Below are positions 33,655-45,000 of a DNA stretch of 64,000 nucleotides, piece after piece. Source of the DNA: Corbicula japonica (taxonomy: Eukaryota; Mollusca; Bivalvia; Venerida; Cyrenidae); contig JAZAYU010000008.1 in NCBI GenBank assembly GCA_038501625.1, forward strand, positions 7,316,938 to 7,380,937. Reading direction: 5' to 3'. The notes below the pieces were generated by a model, which worked only from the letters and a program-made list of their open reading frames with translations, did no database searches and had not been told where the DNA came from. The position numbers and the translations under genes are program-made. The stretch's first letter is position 1. Every line of letters begins with the position of its first letter.

Positions 33655-34600
33655 ATTTACATGGTGCATGTAAATAAAACATTTAATGAATATAATACAT
33701 TCATTCTTATATTAAAAAATCACAAACAATAAATAATAATAATCAAAACTGACATGTGCGTTCGGACGCACAACTTAAAAATATGCAACAGCGATGTAGC
33801 CTAATCGCGGTTCAATAATACCACATATATAAAACGGAAACATGTGCGTACAGGCACACAAAAATATTATAATTAAATGTCATTTTGACGGCGATGTACT
33901 CGCGACGCAATACATACATATGAAAAAGAATATGTGCCGAGACCGCACAAATTAAATTACGGCTTACATGACAGCTTCAACTGTCAACATCGTTAGTGCA
34001 CTCGCGCTTGCATTTAAAGTTATGACAATCATATACTTCAGCGATAGACTCGCGATAACATTATAGGGAAATAAACGTGCTACGACCGCAAAACTTAATT
34101 TTACGATCAAGTGACAATCATTTTAATTGTCGACATTTTTAGCGCACTCGCGCCCAATGCCTAAAATAATCGTACGTAAACGTACTTCTGTAAGCCTAAA
34201 ATGTAGGTAGATACGCGTACATTTTAAACGGCTTCCCGCTGACATACGCAGCAACGAAGTCACAATAATGACTTAATTTTAAGAAGGCTCACCGACCTCC
34301 CGACTATCCCCGCTGATAGACTCAGCAACCAAATTATATAACAATAACTTAAAACGTATTAGTCAATTCATGATTTAATGCATCTAGGACAAATACGCAC
34401 TAATCCCATAACAGGAAACTGTATTTTATTTGGATATCACCCGATATTCTCGGAAAAATATAATTAACTAAAAATACATCGCGTCTAGATCGCGACCAAC
34501 AGTATACTACTGTTTTTCTGTTCACAAAAACACATACATGTTTGAACACTACCGATACGCTCGGAAAAAATAATCGAGATTGAACACAGCGCTAGCAACG
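33655..34600. repeat. Array of about twenty short hairpins inside the LTR element
   Basis: Perfect short stems follow each other every 30-70 bp. Examples: ATTTACATG/CATGTAAAT (33655-33675), AATGAAT/ATTCATT (33685-33705), TGTGCGT-tcgg-ACGCACA (33755-33772), TGTGC/GCACA (33843-33858 and 33933-33949), GCGA-tgtac-TCGC (33891), TGACAG/CTGTCA (33969-33986). Others: GCGA-tagac-TCGC (34041), GACAAT/ATTGTC (near 34113), GTACGT/ACGTAC (34172-34185), AAGTCA/TGACTT (34257-34274), GCTGA-tagac-TCAGC (34312), CCGA-tattc-TCGG (34441), TCGCG/CGCGA (34479-34495), ACAGTA/TACTGT (34499-34513), CCGA-tacgc-TCGG (34552). Several share a loop while stem bases change in pairs. The stretch has no long open frame. Confidence 0.7.
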
Positions 34601-34672
34601 CGACACAGTTAAAACAAATAATCAAGTTATAAAATCTTGTAAAATATTGATGATACAACGCGAGTACTTCAA

Positions 34673-35923
34673 CTAAACGACTTTTATTTCCGAATATTTG
34701 TATTTATCTCCGACTTCGAAAATTTGTCTTCTTAACCTATTAATAAAATCAGTTAAGACATTCGAGTCTGGCTTACTGGTGGTGTGATAATCTGGTTTGA
34801 CTGTTTGTTTTGGAAATGTTTTAAAAGCAGTGTTAGTCCTTATGTAATTGGAGGTATTGGAGTCATGGTCTCTTTTATCTGTGTAAGATAGTGTATTGAA
34901 TGTGTGTGCAATATTTGCTGGATCATGACCTGTCTTAATTTGTCGTTGTTTACCAATCGACTGTCTAGACTGTGCAGGTTGTGTATTGGATTGGTGCAAT
35001 GTTACGCCATCCTTAACAGCATACCTGGTTGATTTGACAGGTGAACGTGAATGACCCCGAGGCAGCTGTTTGTTTTGGTGATTTGATATACACAAATCTT
35101 CGGTCGAACTTATCTGTACCGAATCTAGCGACCCATAAGTGTCATTAATTAACCTGCCGATCGTGCAACCACGTCTCAGCTTGACATGTTTGTTGGATGT
35201 ATTGGTAATGACCACTGGTATATTCTGAACTTGATATCTGACTGATTTTGATTGCAAGTGTACATGTTTTGTGTTTGAGATGTATCCAGTTTCCAGAGAG
35301 CAAATGTCATAACATTTATTTTTATTTAACGCGGATCTTTCTTTTACCTTACACTGGATTGTATTAACAGAAAAAGGTTTTAAAATGACATTCTTTTTGC
35401 TTCGTAAAATTGAAGAAATTTCCCTATCATTTTGCATTGGTATTTGTACATTTTGTATCATAAGACAATTTATATCATAAAAAATCCTACAGCCATTGCT
35501 GTTTAAAAAATCCTTTCCTAAAATAACATTTTGCGAAATGTTGGAAACTACAACGAATTGGTGAAAAATTTTCAAGTTATTTAACTTTACTTCTACAGAT
35601 ATAAAACCTAAAACATTGACTTGCTTGTTATCTACCGTTTTAAGACATATATTTGTTTTAGACAATTTTGGTTTTGGTTTTAATTTCTCAAAAATCTTTT
35701 TATTAATTAAAGAAACAGAAGATCCTGAATCAATTAATGATCGAACCGTTAAATTTCCAAAATTAACTAAACATGAATTTGGCATGTCTAACATTTTTAT
35801 TCTAAAAAAAATAACGAAAAATAACCCCCTTTCCCCAGTAAATTCTAAATAACGAAATCTACATTTTTGAATATTTAAAGCCAGCTCCGTATTTTCATGA
35901 TTAGAATTGATTCTAAAGAGCAA
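34673..35923 (-). CDS. Retroelement aspartic protease-containing protein
   Basis: This frame of up to 416 residues has the retropepsin signature SLIDSGSSVSLINKKIF and, about 80 residues later, NVILGKDFLNSNG, the two hallmarks of Ty3/Gypsy-type proteases. The C-terminal half is basic and Ser/Thr-rich with no recognised domain. No ATG begins the frame cleanly: it opens after a stop at about 35963, close to the primer-binding site. An ATG in another frame at about 35947 precedes a GT, so splicing or frameshifting may supply the start. Pol is absent downstream. A function on its own, or a deletion remnant, cannot be decided from one copy. Confidence 0.7.
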   Translation of the reverse strand: MLFRINSNHENTELALNIQKCRFRYLEFTGERGLFFVIFFRIKMLDMPNSCLVNFGNLTVRSLIDSGSSVSLINKKIFEKLKPKPKLSKTNICLKTVDNKQVNVLGFISVEVKLNNLKIFHQFVVVSNISQNVILGKDFLNSNGCRIFYDINCLMIQNVQIPMQNDREISSILRSKKNVILKPFSVNTIQCKVKERSALNKNKCYDICSLETGYISNTKHVHLQSKSVRYQVQNIPVVITNTSNKHVKLRRGCTIGRLINDTYGSLDSVQISSTEDLCISNHQNKQLPRGHSRSPVKSTRYAVKDGVTLHQSNTQPAQSRQSIGKQRQIKTGHDPANIAHTFNTLSYTDKRDHDSNTSNYIRTNTAFKTFPKQTVKPDYHTTSKPDSNVLTDFINRLRRQIFEVGDKYKYSEIKVV

Positions 35924-35972
35924 AAGGAACTGACCTGTACCTCCATCTTTCCTTCCGCTTTAACCCGCTCGA

Positions 35973-35990
35973 TCTCTGGTCTCGGCGCCA
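35973..35990 (-). promoter_or_regulatory. Candidate primer-binding site
   Basis: On the minus strand TGGCGCCGAGACCAGAGA begins with TGG, complementary to a tRNA CCA end, 10 bases inside the 5' LTR. The tRNA species was not identified. Confidence 0.5.
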
Positions 35991-36000
35991 CAAACGCGTT

Positions 36001-36316
36001 TGTAGAGTTATGCTACCGCATAGAAGAGACTAACAAAGTGTAAGTCTATTACGGCCAGGAGCCCTCGTCGTGGTCCCTCGGACGAGCTACTAAGACTGCC
36101 ACTCTCTAGATCTGGATAGCAACTGCCTTGCTACTCCAGTATATATAGGCCAGTTTATATAATTATTGTAATAATAAATAGTTTGCAACCACAGCGATAC
36201 ACCGGTTGACCCTATCCGCAGGCCGTGTGTCCAGTGCAAGCTGCACTGACACACCGACCTTCTTACAGGTTCACCGAGTACGAACTAATATCGCTGTAGT
36301 TGCTTATTATATTACA
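36001..36316 (-). repeat. 5' LTR
   Basis: Pairs with 32226-32542. On the minus strand it begins TGTAATATAATAAGC and contains the TATA-like element upstream of the presumed RNA start. Confidence 0.9.
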
Positions 36317-36783
36317 CTGGTTTGAAAAGTTTCATTTCTAAACGAACTACTTACCGAATACGCACGCATGTTCCAAAAACAAAGCAAATCAATAGCTCAT
36401 ATCCCAATTAATAAAAAAGGAACTGATAACTGGGGAAAATGAATTTTAAAAGTCGCTTTCGGTAGTTCGGTATCTCTTTGCGAGCCGCTTTCGGATATTC
36501 GCTCGCTTACTTTTTGAGCAAGTTTTACGAAAATTTTATAAATAAATACGTATTAAGATGTCAGTATGAACATATTTTTGATTTAAAACAATTTATCTAA
36601 GATTTACGCCATATTTAAGATATAAATAGGAAGTTCACCCGCCGATTTTGGTTTGTGGCATACAACGTAATATGTAAGTACGCACACCTACTGTCATTTT
36701 TAGCTCGACTATTCGATGAATATGTTGAGCTATTCTACTCACTTTGGTGTCGGTGTCGGCGTCGCCGTCGCCGTCCCGCTTTG

Positions 36784-37640
36784 GTTAAAGTTTGCGTGCA
36801 ACATACCTATATCTTAAAAACTACTATAGCTACAGCTTTGAAACTTGGCACACTTGTTCATCATCATGTCCCGAGTGTGTGTGCAAAGAACCATAACTCT
36901 AACTTTCATTTTGATCAAATTATGGCCCTTTTTCGACTTAGAATTACAGGTTAAAGTTTGCGTGCAAGCTACTGTACAAACACATAACTTCAATACTACG
37001 TATACTACAGCTTTGAAACTTGGCACACTTGTTCATCATCATGTCTCGAGTGTGTATGTCAGGAACCATAACTCTAACTTTCATTTTAATCAAATTATGG
37101 CCCTTTTTCGACTTAGAATTTCAGGTTAAAGTTTGCGTGCAAGCTACTGTACAAACACATAACTTCAATACTACTTATACTACAGCTTTGAAACTTTCAG
37201 CACTTGTTCATTATCATATCCCGAGTGGATATGCCAAGAACCATAACTCTTACTTCCATTTTGTTTAAATTATGGCCCTTTTTCGACTTTGAATTTTAGG
37301 TTAAAGTTTGCGTGCAAGCTAGTTTCTTTAATACTTCTTGTACTATAGCTTTGAAACTTTCAACACTTGTTTACCATCATGACCCCGACTATGTATGCCA
37401 AGAACCATAACTCTTTCTTTGATTTTTATCAAATTATTGCCCTTTTTCACTTAGAATTTAAGGTTAAAGTTTGCGTGCAAGCTAATTACTTTCATACTTC
37501 TTGTACTATAACTTTGAAATTTGCTCACAAACATGACCCTGACTATGTATGCCAAGAACCATAACTCTTTCTTTGATTTTTATCAAATATTTGCGCTTTT
37601 TAGAATTAGAAATTAAGGTTTAAATTTGCATGCAAGATGA
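36784..37640 (+). repeat. ~154-175-bp tandem repeat core of the HINE-like element
   Basis: Units begin at 'gttaaagtttgcgtgcaa' near 36784, 36950, 37125, 37300 and 37463, with a diverged one near 37617. Each contains 'attatggccctttttc'. Similarity falls toward the right. Open frames across the units are a by-product of the period. Confidence 0.9.
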
Positions 37641-37897
37641 TGAAACCTCATAACTTTCATTCTATTAAAACCACAACTTTTAAACTTTGTATTCCTTTAT
37701 TTTATCATACATCAGGTTGATGTTCAAAGTCCCATAACTCATCCTTGCTTTTTGTATTTAATTTTTGCACTTTGAAATTAGAATTAAGACTTAGACATTA
37801 TGGCTAAAGTTTCAGTGTTAGTGTTTTTCATAGGTAATGCTATAGAAAAGGTTTAAAACAGATTTACTTAACATACTTTAAATGAAAGTGTTGAGTG

Positions 37898-38850
37898 GTT
37901 ATACTATACTATACTATACTATACTATACTTTACCATACCATACCATACCATACCATACCATACCATACCTGGTCCATACCATACCATACCATACCACAA
38001 CACAACACAACACAACCACACATCAAACACCACAACCACACCACACCATACCACACACCCCACCACCACCATGCCCCCACCACCACCACCACCAACACCA
38101 CCCCCAGCAAACCACACCACCCCCCACCACCACCACATACCACCACACCACACCCCCCACCACCACCACACCAACACCACTACCACCCCCACCACCACAA
38201 CATACCACCACTACCAACACCACCACCCACCACTACTACACACCACACCACCACCCCCACACCACCACATACCACCACCAACAACAACAAGAACAACAAT
38301 ACCACCACCAACAACAACAACACCATCACCAATAACAACACCACCAACAACATCAACACCAACAATAGCATCAACAACACCAACAACCAACAACATCAAC
38401 AACACTGACAACAACAACAACACCACCAACACCCCCCACCACCAACAACATCACTACCACCACCACCAACAACACCAACAAGACAACCAACAATAACACA
38501 AATAACAACAACAACAACAACACCATCAACAACACCACCAACTACACCGTAAACAACACCACCAACAAAAAACACCACCACCAACAACACCATCACCAAC
38601 AACACGAACACCACCAACAACAACACCACCACCAACAACATCAACACTAACAATAGCATCAACAACACCAACAACCAACAACACCACCAACAACAACACC
38701 ACCAACAAAAACAACACTACCAACACCACCAACAACAATAACAACAACAACACCTTCACTACCAACACCAACAACAATACCAACAACAGCAACAACACCA
38801 ACACCGCCAACAACATTAACCAGCATACCATACCATACTATACTACACCA
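37898..38850. repeat. Compound A/C-only microsatellite cascade
   Basis: The tract passes from (ATACT)n to (ATACC)n, then CACAA, CCA and CAA repeats. The plus strand has only about a dozen G over roughly 870 bases. Long Thr/Pro/His- or Val/Gly-rich frames on both strands are artefacts of this composition. Confidence 0.95.
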
Positions 38851-39491
38851 CACCTAACCACATCACTTTAGGTGGGCAGGGATAGTGGGTTGCTGGGTGT
38901 GGGATCAGGGGTGTATGGGCTTGTTTGTGTAAACATTCTAAAAAAACTACAATAATAAATTAAGTGTAATTTATTGATTTCATAACTTGGATTAAGAAAC
39001 TTTTGTTCATGTGTGTGTGTTGGGTATCATAAACTCCTGAATTACTTCCCAGTTTAAATGAAGCCCAGTTCAAAATGTGTTTAAATATGTGTGACTTCGA
39101 ATAGTCCAGCGTGCAGTCGTTTCCGACTGGCTCTTGTTACAATTTCAAATCAAATTTCTGAATTGAATCATCTTTATTTTAATGAACATTCATTGTATAA
39201 TCACAATTATTATAAAAATAATCATTAATAGCTGGGAAAAATGAATTTATAAAGTCGATTTCGGTAATTCCCAGTCGAATTTGGTAGATTTCGGTAATTG
39301 GGTCGATTTCGGTAAATCGGGTGACCGCCCAATTAATAATATTTGCTTTGAGAAAAGTTGTTTTTAAAAATAAATAATTTTACAGAGTTGAGTTTGCGGC
39401 ATTTTTATGATTTATTTATATTATGCACAGTTTATTTAATAGAATTAAGGCAATAGCTATCATGATTCACCATACACATAAATTTTGATAA

Positions 39492-40015
39492 AGATTATCG
39501 GGTCACTTTAATAAAATATAAAAATGACATTTATTTTATTGACAGTTTAGGATGTGACAGACCAAAAGATAGAATTATTACAGACGGACTAAAAATACAA
39601 CTGTCACAAATTTATGGTAAAAACAAAAACAGTATTAATATTTTTGTTTCTGCTCAGAAGCAAGACAATTCTGTAGATTGTGGAATACACGCCATTGCAC
39701 ACGCCACTTCATTTTGTTATAATTAAATATTTAATTCTGTTAAATTATGGGATCATTTAATACAATGTTTTGAAAATGAACTTTTAACAGAATTTCCAAC
39801 CACCAAAAAGACAATCAGTCTGCGATGCACAAAACAACAAAACATATTACCATTGAAAGTTATTGTATCTGTATCCTACCGGACTGCTTAGGAGATCAAG
39901 TTCAATGTGATAAGTGTTAAGAATTGTACCATAAACACTGGGTGAATGCACCAAACAAAATATCTCACTCTGACATAGAATATATTTTTGTACAAATTGT
40001 GTTTGAAACATTGTG
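39492..40015 (+). pseudogene. Relic of a Ulp1-like (C48) cysteine protease with a PHD finger
   Basis: Frame 39492-39726 reads VTLIKYKNDIYFIDSL, then QKQDNSVDCGIHAIAHATSF, matching the Asp and Gln...Asp-Cys-Gly blocks of Ulp1/SENP-type proteases. The usual catalytic His-Trp before VT appears as Tyr-Arg. After a TAA the same frame continues WDHLIQCFENELLTEFP, a typical tail of transposon-borne C48 proteins. In another frame from about 39861 comes YCICILPDCLGDQVQCDKC-stop-ELYHKHWV, a PHD-type C4HC3 start. Stops and a frameshift make it a pseudogene. It lies just outside the TIR element, in the proposed TM9SF4 intron 1. Confidence 0.7.
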
Positions 40016-42005
40016 TAATTTGTAAACATGTTATAACGTTGAACATGGTTTTATCTCTTTTCATATTTATGCAGCTGTTACAGCATTATATTTTTTGTAT
40101 TTTGATTATTTCATTTTGCTGATTTAAATGTCAGTTTAATTAACTATTTAAGATGAAAAATGAAAAGGAAAAAAAAAAAGAAATATTTTGTATAGTTTTA
40201 TTTACTTTCATGATATAAGGATCATCGTAAATTATTAAAACTTGGATAGTGACTACACAAGTTTCTTTCATTGCTATATTGTCCGCAGTTTTTAACCCCT
40301 TCTTTGTTTATGCTAATTGGACGGCATTTTAGTGCGACCAGCTGGAACGAAATCTACTACAGTTTTATGATAGACCTGCACAAAATTTATCTAAAAATTT
40401 TTATTACTGTTAACACTTAAATAGTATGCAGGTGCCTATTAGAAAGGAATATCTGGTAAGCTGACAGGCTCCTAAAGGTCTTCATGTTGTTAATTCTAAA
40501 AAGAACCAACAGTGGAACTTACTTGGACAAGACTGTATAACTTTTCCTACAAATCCTTTGCCCAGTGACCATGCATATCTAGCTGGATCCAATGGGCTTG
40601 AGAAAATTGTCTGAACAAGCCCACCTGGCTTTCGCAAATTAGTGTCTGGTTGCTTTGTAGTAATATTTTATTAACTTTCCAAAAGTCATGGTTTTTACAC
40701 TACATACGTCACAACACAACATATTATGTCATTTTACTTTTGTATATGTTGTGAAATTTCTCATTTTGAAAAAGTAAAATTCCATTGAAGAATTTCAAAC
40801 CTTAAAAAATGAAAATTTCCATGAATTCCATTTACTTAAAAAGTCATATGTTTATCCTTCATTATTGACAAAAATGTTTGTCTAGGTGTTACTGTTAGTT
40901 AAAAACACTGATAGCTAAACAGACATGGTACCAGAAGGCCAACAAAGATGTTTGGTATGATTGAATACAAAGTTTTAATTATTTGAAAAATGATGCAAAG
41001 AAATGTATACATTTACATTTTGGTAGTGTCAGTGTTCTGGTCTGGTCTATATATGACTCTCAACTCTAAGACTGGAGACTGAAGAACCAGTGCCTTTAGA
41101 CTGTCTCAACCAAAACTCATTGTCAGTCACAGTGTCTTCCTCAGGTCTTTCACATTCATGAACAATTTTGTAGTCACCACAATCAAAGTTTATGACATGG
41201 ACAGTTTTGCAGACAAAGCATGTCAAGCTTTGCTGTGCAATCAATGCTTAATTATGTGTCCAAGATGGTGTTTACAGCAGAGAATGAAAAGCATTTATCT
41301 ATAGTTTTGTCTTTCCTTGTATTAAATAAATGATACTATGTATGTGTGTTATTGATTCGCAAAAATTGATCGTGACAAGTTACTAAATCATGTAAATGTA
41401 GCTATCCTAAATAAATACACTTTTTATATGATAAAGTAAATATGATATTTAATTGAATAATGAAAATCTAAATTATGCAATTAAATTTGTTGATAAGATT
41501 TTTTGAATTAATTTAATAACTAACTATTGTCTCATTTTGACAAGATATGCATGTACTGTATGGCCTTGGGGACATAAAACAGCAGTTTATAAAATGATAA
41601 AAAAAGTAATGGTTCTGAAAACTGGTATTAAGATAGCAGCAACAGTATATGTATATATTTGGACATTTAAATGATGTTTACACAGACTGGCAAGGTATTT
41701 TGTCATTTTTTCAATACATTATCATTACATGATAACTGATTAGTGAAGCCAGAAAATCCTTTGAAAGTATTGAACTTGTACTGTATTTTACCAATCTTGC
41801 AAAAATAAGCTTTTACAAAATTATGTTAATACAAAACTATGACATTTTTGTGATGATTTTATTTTTGTGGTTCATTAAAAAAAGATAATAAGCCGTGTTG
41901 TAAATTATGAAAACCAATACTCTAATATGAATTAAAGATTTGCAATAGATCTGTCTAATAATTATAGTCATTAAGGCATTTCAATATAAAACGTCTGTCT
42001 TTCAG
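40016..42005. other. End of proposed TM9SF4 intron 1, unassigned
   Basis: No supported gene. A 65-residue minus frame (41047-41244) with one CX2C pair is not recognised. The intron ends in the acceptor tract cgtctgtctttcag. Confidence 0.4.
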
Positions 42006-45000
42006 ATATTGCTGTTAAGTTGGTGTCTGTGTACAGCCGTGTTGAACTGTCGTGGGTTTTACATACCAGGTGTGGCCCCTGTAGAATTTGACAAAGGAGA
42101 TGAAGTGGACGTTAAGGTGAGTGTAGCAGAAAGTAGTTACTAGATAAGAATAGGTTTGCTTTGGCCCAATCAGAATTCAGATTAAAATCATCCCTGAAAA
42201 CCCCTAGGCTATCAGAATCTGACGACCAGTCGTTAAAACATGCTTGTATGAACAACATCTCAAACCAACCAGATTGTACAAAATCACAAACGTACATGGT
42301 GAATGTTGTATATATATGTATCCACATATACACAGTGTTTTAAACCATGAAAAGAGTTGACAACCCGCTAAAAACATAATATTTTACTGAAGATTTGTGT
42401 ATTTTATATAGTACTGCTTTAATTTGCACTGAAGTGACATATTCAGGTCATTTTTTTATCTTGGTAGAAAGCATTATGAATTGACTTTTCCAAAAATAGT
42501 TATCAGGGAAATCCAATATAGCTTATATATACAGTATGTACCGTACATATTACTGGTATTCTAATCCTCTGGGTCACAGCCAATCTCACTAATGACTAAA
42601 GTCAGATCTAACCAAATGTTAGATCTGATGATGACCCGTACATACTGTATGTACGGGTCATCATCAGAACTAAGTGATTGACAACTATGATTGCAAGTAT
42701 AGATGGGCATTATTAAGGCAGGTGGGCGCGGTTTGCTAGCTTCATTCGGGCAAAAGGGTGGAGCTTAAAAGGGGAAGGGTGGGGTGCCCTTCTAATCCGC
42801 GCTAGAATAATCCCTAGACATGGCATGGGTGAACAGTGTAGATCCAGATCAGGTGACATCTGGGCTGTCTGATCAGGATTTACACTGTTAACTTTTAAAA
42901 TCAATAGGTTTTTCAAACCAAGAAGCAATCCAGATCTTATGGCAAGAATACACTGGCTGAATCTACACTTGTAGCACACATGATAAAACCCTACATATGG
43001 AGCAATACATTTATTTATCTAAGTATTCATGTAGGTGCAGTGCATAGATTACCAACCATTATATTCTGTTTGGTTAGGGATGTTTCAGATTTTGGAGAAA
43101 GGTGCTGATCTGACAAAGAAACCATCAAAACAAGATAATATTCATATCTGAGTCCTACAGTAGCCAGGGCTGACGGTTATAAAACAGAGATTGGAAATTC
43201 AGCCAATAAGATGCTTGAGATTTGAGACTGGTTTCCATTCTCAGTTTTATAACCTTGGAGCCAGGTTTTTGCAGCAGAACCATAGCTCCAGTTTAATAGT
43301 CAGCCTTTTCAGTTGTTTAGGGGAACTCCATACCTCATTCTCAAACTCTGATAATTGTGATTGTTTTCTGTGTTTTACAGGGTGTCAAATTGACAAGTGT
43401 GAAGACCCAGCTTCCCATGGAGTTTTACAGGGCACCTTTCTGTGAACCACCTGGTGGAGGCAAATATAAACCTGAAAACCTTGGTATGATATCAGAATAC
43501 TCTGAATTCATTCATTTTAGTTGGGTACTAATCATACTATTGTAGACTTATGGTCGCCATTTCGAACTGTGACAAAAGTAAGACAATCATGGTCACCATA
43601 TTGCTTGTATTACTTTGATAAAATTTTGTGATACATGTATTCCCACTTAACCCAGCCTTAGTAGAGATAAAATTATGGTAAACATTTTCTGAATAAAAAT
43701 AGTTTGAAGACTATAGCAAATTTCAGTTAATAAAATCTCTGGTAATTGTTCATCAGAATGGTTGTTGTTGTTTTTTTTAGGTGAAGTAATTAGAGGAGAC
43801 AGAATAGTTACTACAGCTTACAAGGTAAACTTCAGAGCTCTAGAAGTTCTTATATGATATTAAATGCCAAAGTTTGCTTGTGCCAGGCACCACACTGCTT
43901 CTTGAAATTATACTTTTATATGTTAGATTGTGGAATGTTGGGTACATATGATCATGACCTAGTCTCCCCATTTTAAATCTCTTGTCTTCGTGATATCTTT
44001 GGAACATCCCTGCCATCCTGTAGGGATCTGCACTGTTTGCTTTTTAATTTATTAGGTAATTTCTGACCAAAAAGCAAACAGTGCAGATACTGGATCTGCA
44101 CTGTTTGCACATGCAATAAAATGTGTATATAAGGATAAGGTGTTAACTATTTGGTTTATGTATCTTGTTTGTTTATTAAATATACACTGTACCTTTTCTG
44201 ACATTTCATTAAAAATTCATAAATCATCTTACAAAAATATTGCAATTTCAGATAAAAGCATTGGATGATCAGCCATGTACAGTGTTATGTGAGGCTGATA
44301 ATGGTGTTGTCAAACTGACACAGAAGAAAGCCAAGATTCTCGAGGAACTTATCAAGAATGACTACTATGTACACTTGTAAGTATAGCTGTAACTAAAATA
44401 CCTGTCTCCATAGGTATTTTCTCTTATAAATTATTGAAGAACCAATCATTTATAAGGGCTGTTCCAGGATAAAAGGAGTGGGGGGGGGGGGGAACGGAAC
44501 TTAAAAATGGGGGTACCACCAACACAATTATATTTATTTTCAAACCCCAACCAATAGAATTGTAATATGTCAAAGACCCACCACCACCGCATTATTATTA
44601 CAATTTATACCCCCCACCAATGCAATTAGAAACACAAATTGTAGACTTCAGGAGACAAGTTTATTGTAAACTTGTATGAACTTTTTGTTGATCTAATATA
44701 ACAAAGATGATTTTACCATTTGTATTCATGTCTGTTAATGTACTCCTTATTATTTGTGTCGCTCTATTCTTGGATACGTTAATGAATCCTGATTACTTAA
44801 AACATTTTTTTATTCTTTCTGCAAATATACTCAACAAAAATAGAAACCTGACACTTTATATTTGGTGTACAGTACAGCTCGGGTGTCTTTTACATTTTTC
44901 ACTCATCGCCGCGTTTCACTGTCAGCGCGACATCCAATTTTTTTCGGATGATCACGGGTGATCGTCGATCTTGCCACCGCGATCACCTGACAAGAAAATC

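Larger units (their letters stand above)
32221..36321 (-). mobile_element. LTR retrotransposon, Gypsy-like, non-autonomous, protease only
   Basis: Two direct repeats (32226-32542 and 36001-36316) start TGT and end ACA and are flanked by the 5-bp target duplication CTGGT (32221-32225 and 36317-36321). The protein frame is on the minus strand, so 36001-36316 is the 5' LTR. A primer-binding-like TGGCGCCGAGACC lies 10 bases inside it. The 3.46-kb interior holds an aspartic-protease frame, a hairpin-rich stretch and a 165-bp tandem repeat, but no capsid, reverse transcriptase or integrase. High LTR identity suggests fairly recent insertion using proteins from elsewhere. Confidence 0.85.
36701..39138 (+). 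mobile_element. Helentron-associated (HINE-like) element with tandem core
   Basis: The left end TAGCTCGACTATTCGATGAA and right-end TTCGAATAGTCCAGC form subterminal inverted repeats. A 6-bp hairpin CAGTCG-tttc-CGACTG (39114-39129) lies about 8 bases from the right end. The element sits between T residues without a target duplication. The empty site survives in the other TIR arm (TTGTAAAAATGAC, ~30280-30292). These are the hallmarks of Helentron-derived non-autonomous elements. The core holds five to six ~165-175-bp tandem units and a long low-complexity tract. No Rep/helicase protein is encoded. Confidence 0.7.
30089..39336. mobile_element. TIR element with AATTAA target duplication, invaded by two later elements
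   Basis: Inverted ends at 30095-30290 and 39146-39330 share GGTCACCCGATTTACC and repeated 'CCGAAATCGAC' motifs. AATTAA flanks both (30089-30094 and 39331-39336). The inner part of the left arm (about 30290-30560) pairs with 36400-36700, showing the right arm was split by the insertion at 36701-39138. Removing the two nested elements leaves about 2.7 kb with no recognisable transposase. A diverged second copy of the inner arm sequence occurs at about 30540-30690. Superfamily not determined. Confidence 0.7.

Noticed and set aside
36655..37564. Repeated 65-99 aa frames with VKVCVQATVQTHNF-like sequence
   Set aside because: They follow the tandem-repeat period and simply read through satellite units.
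37882..38853. Long open frames rich in Thr/Pro/His (plus) or Val/Gly (minus)
   Set aside because: They arise from ATACC, CCA and CAA repeats, which lack stops in several frames; no non-repetitive protein sequence is attached.
42161..42343. Frames on both strands just after TM9SF4 exon 2
   Set aside because: Low-information intronic frames with no family resemblance.
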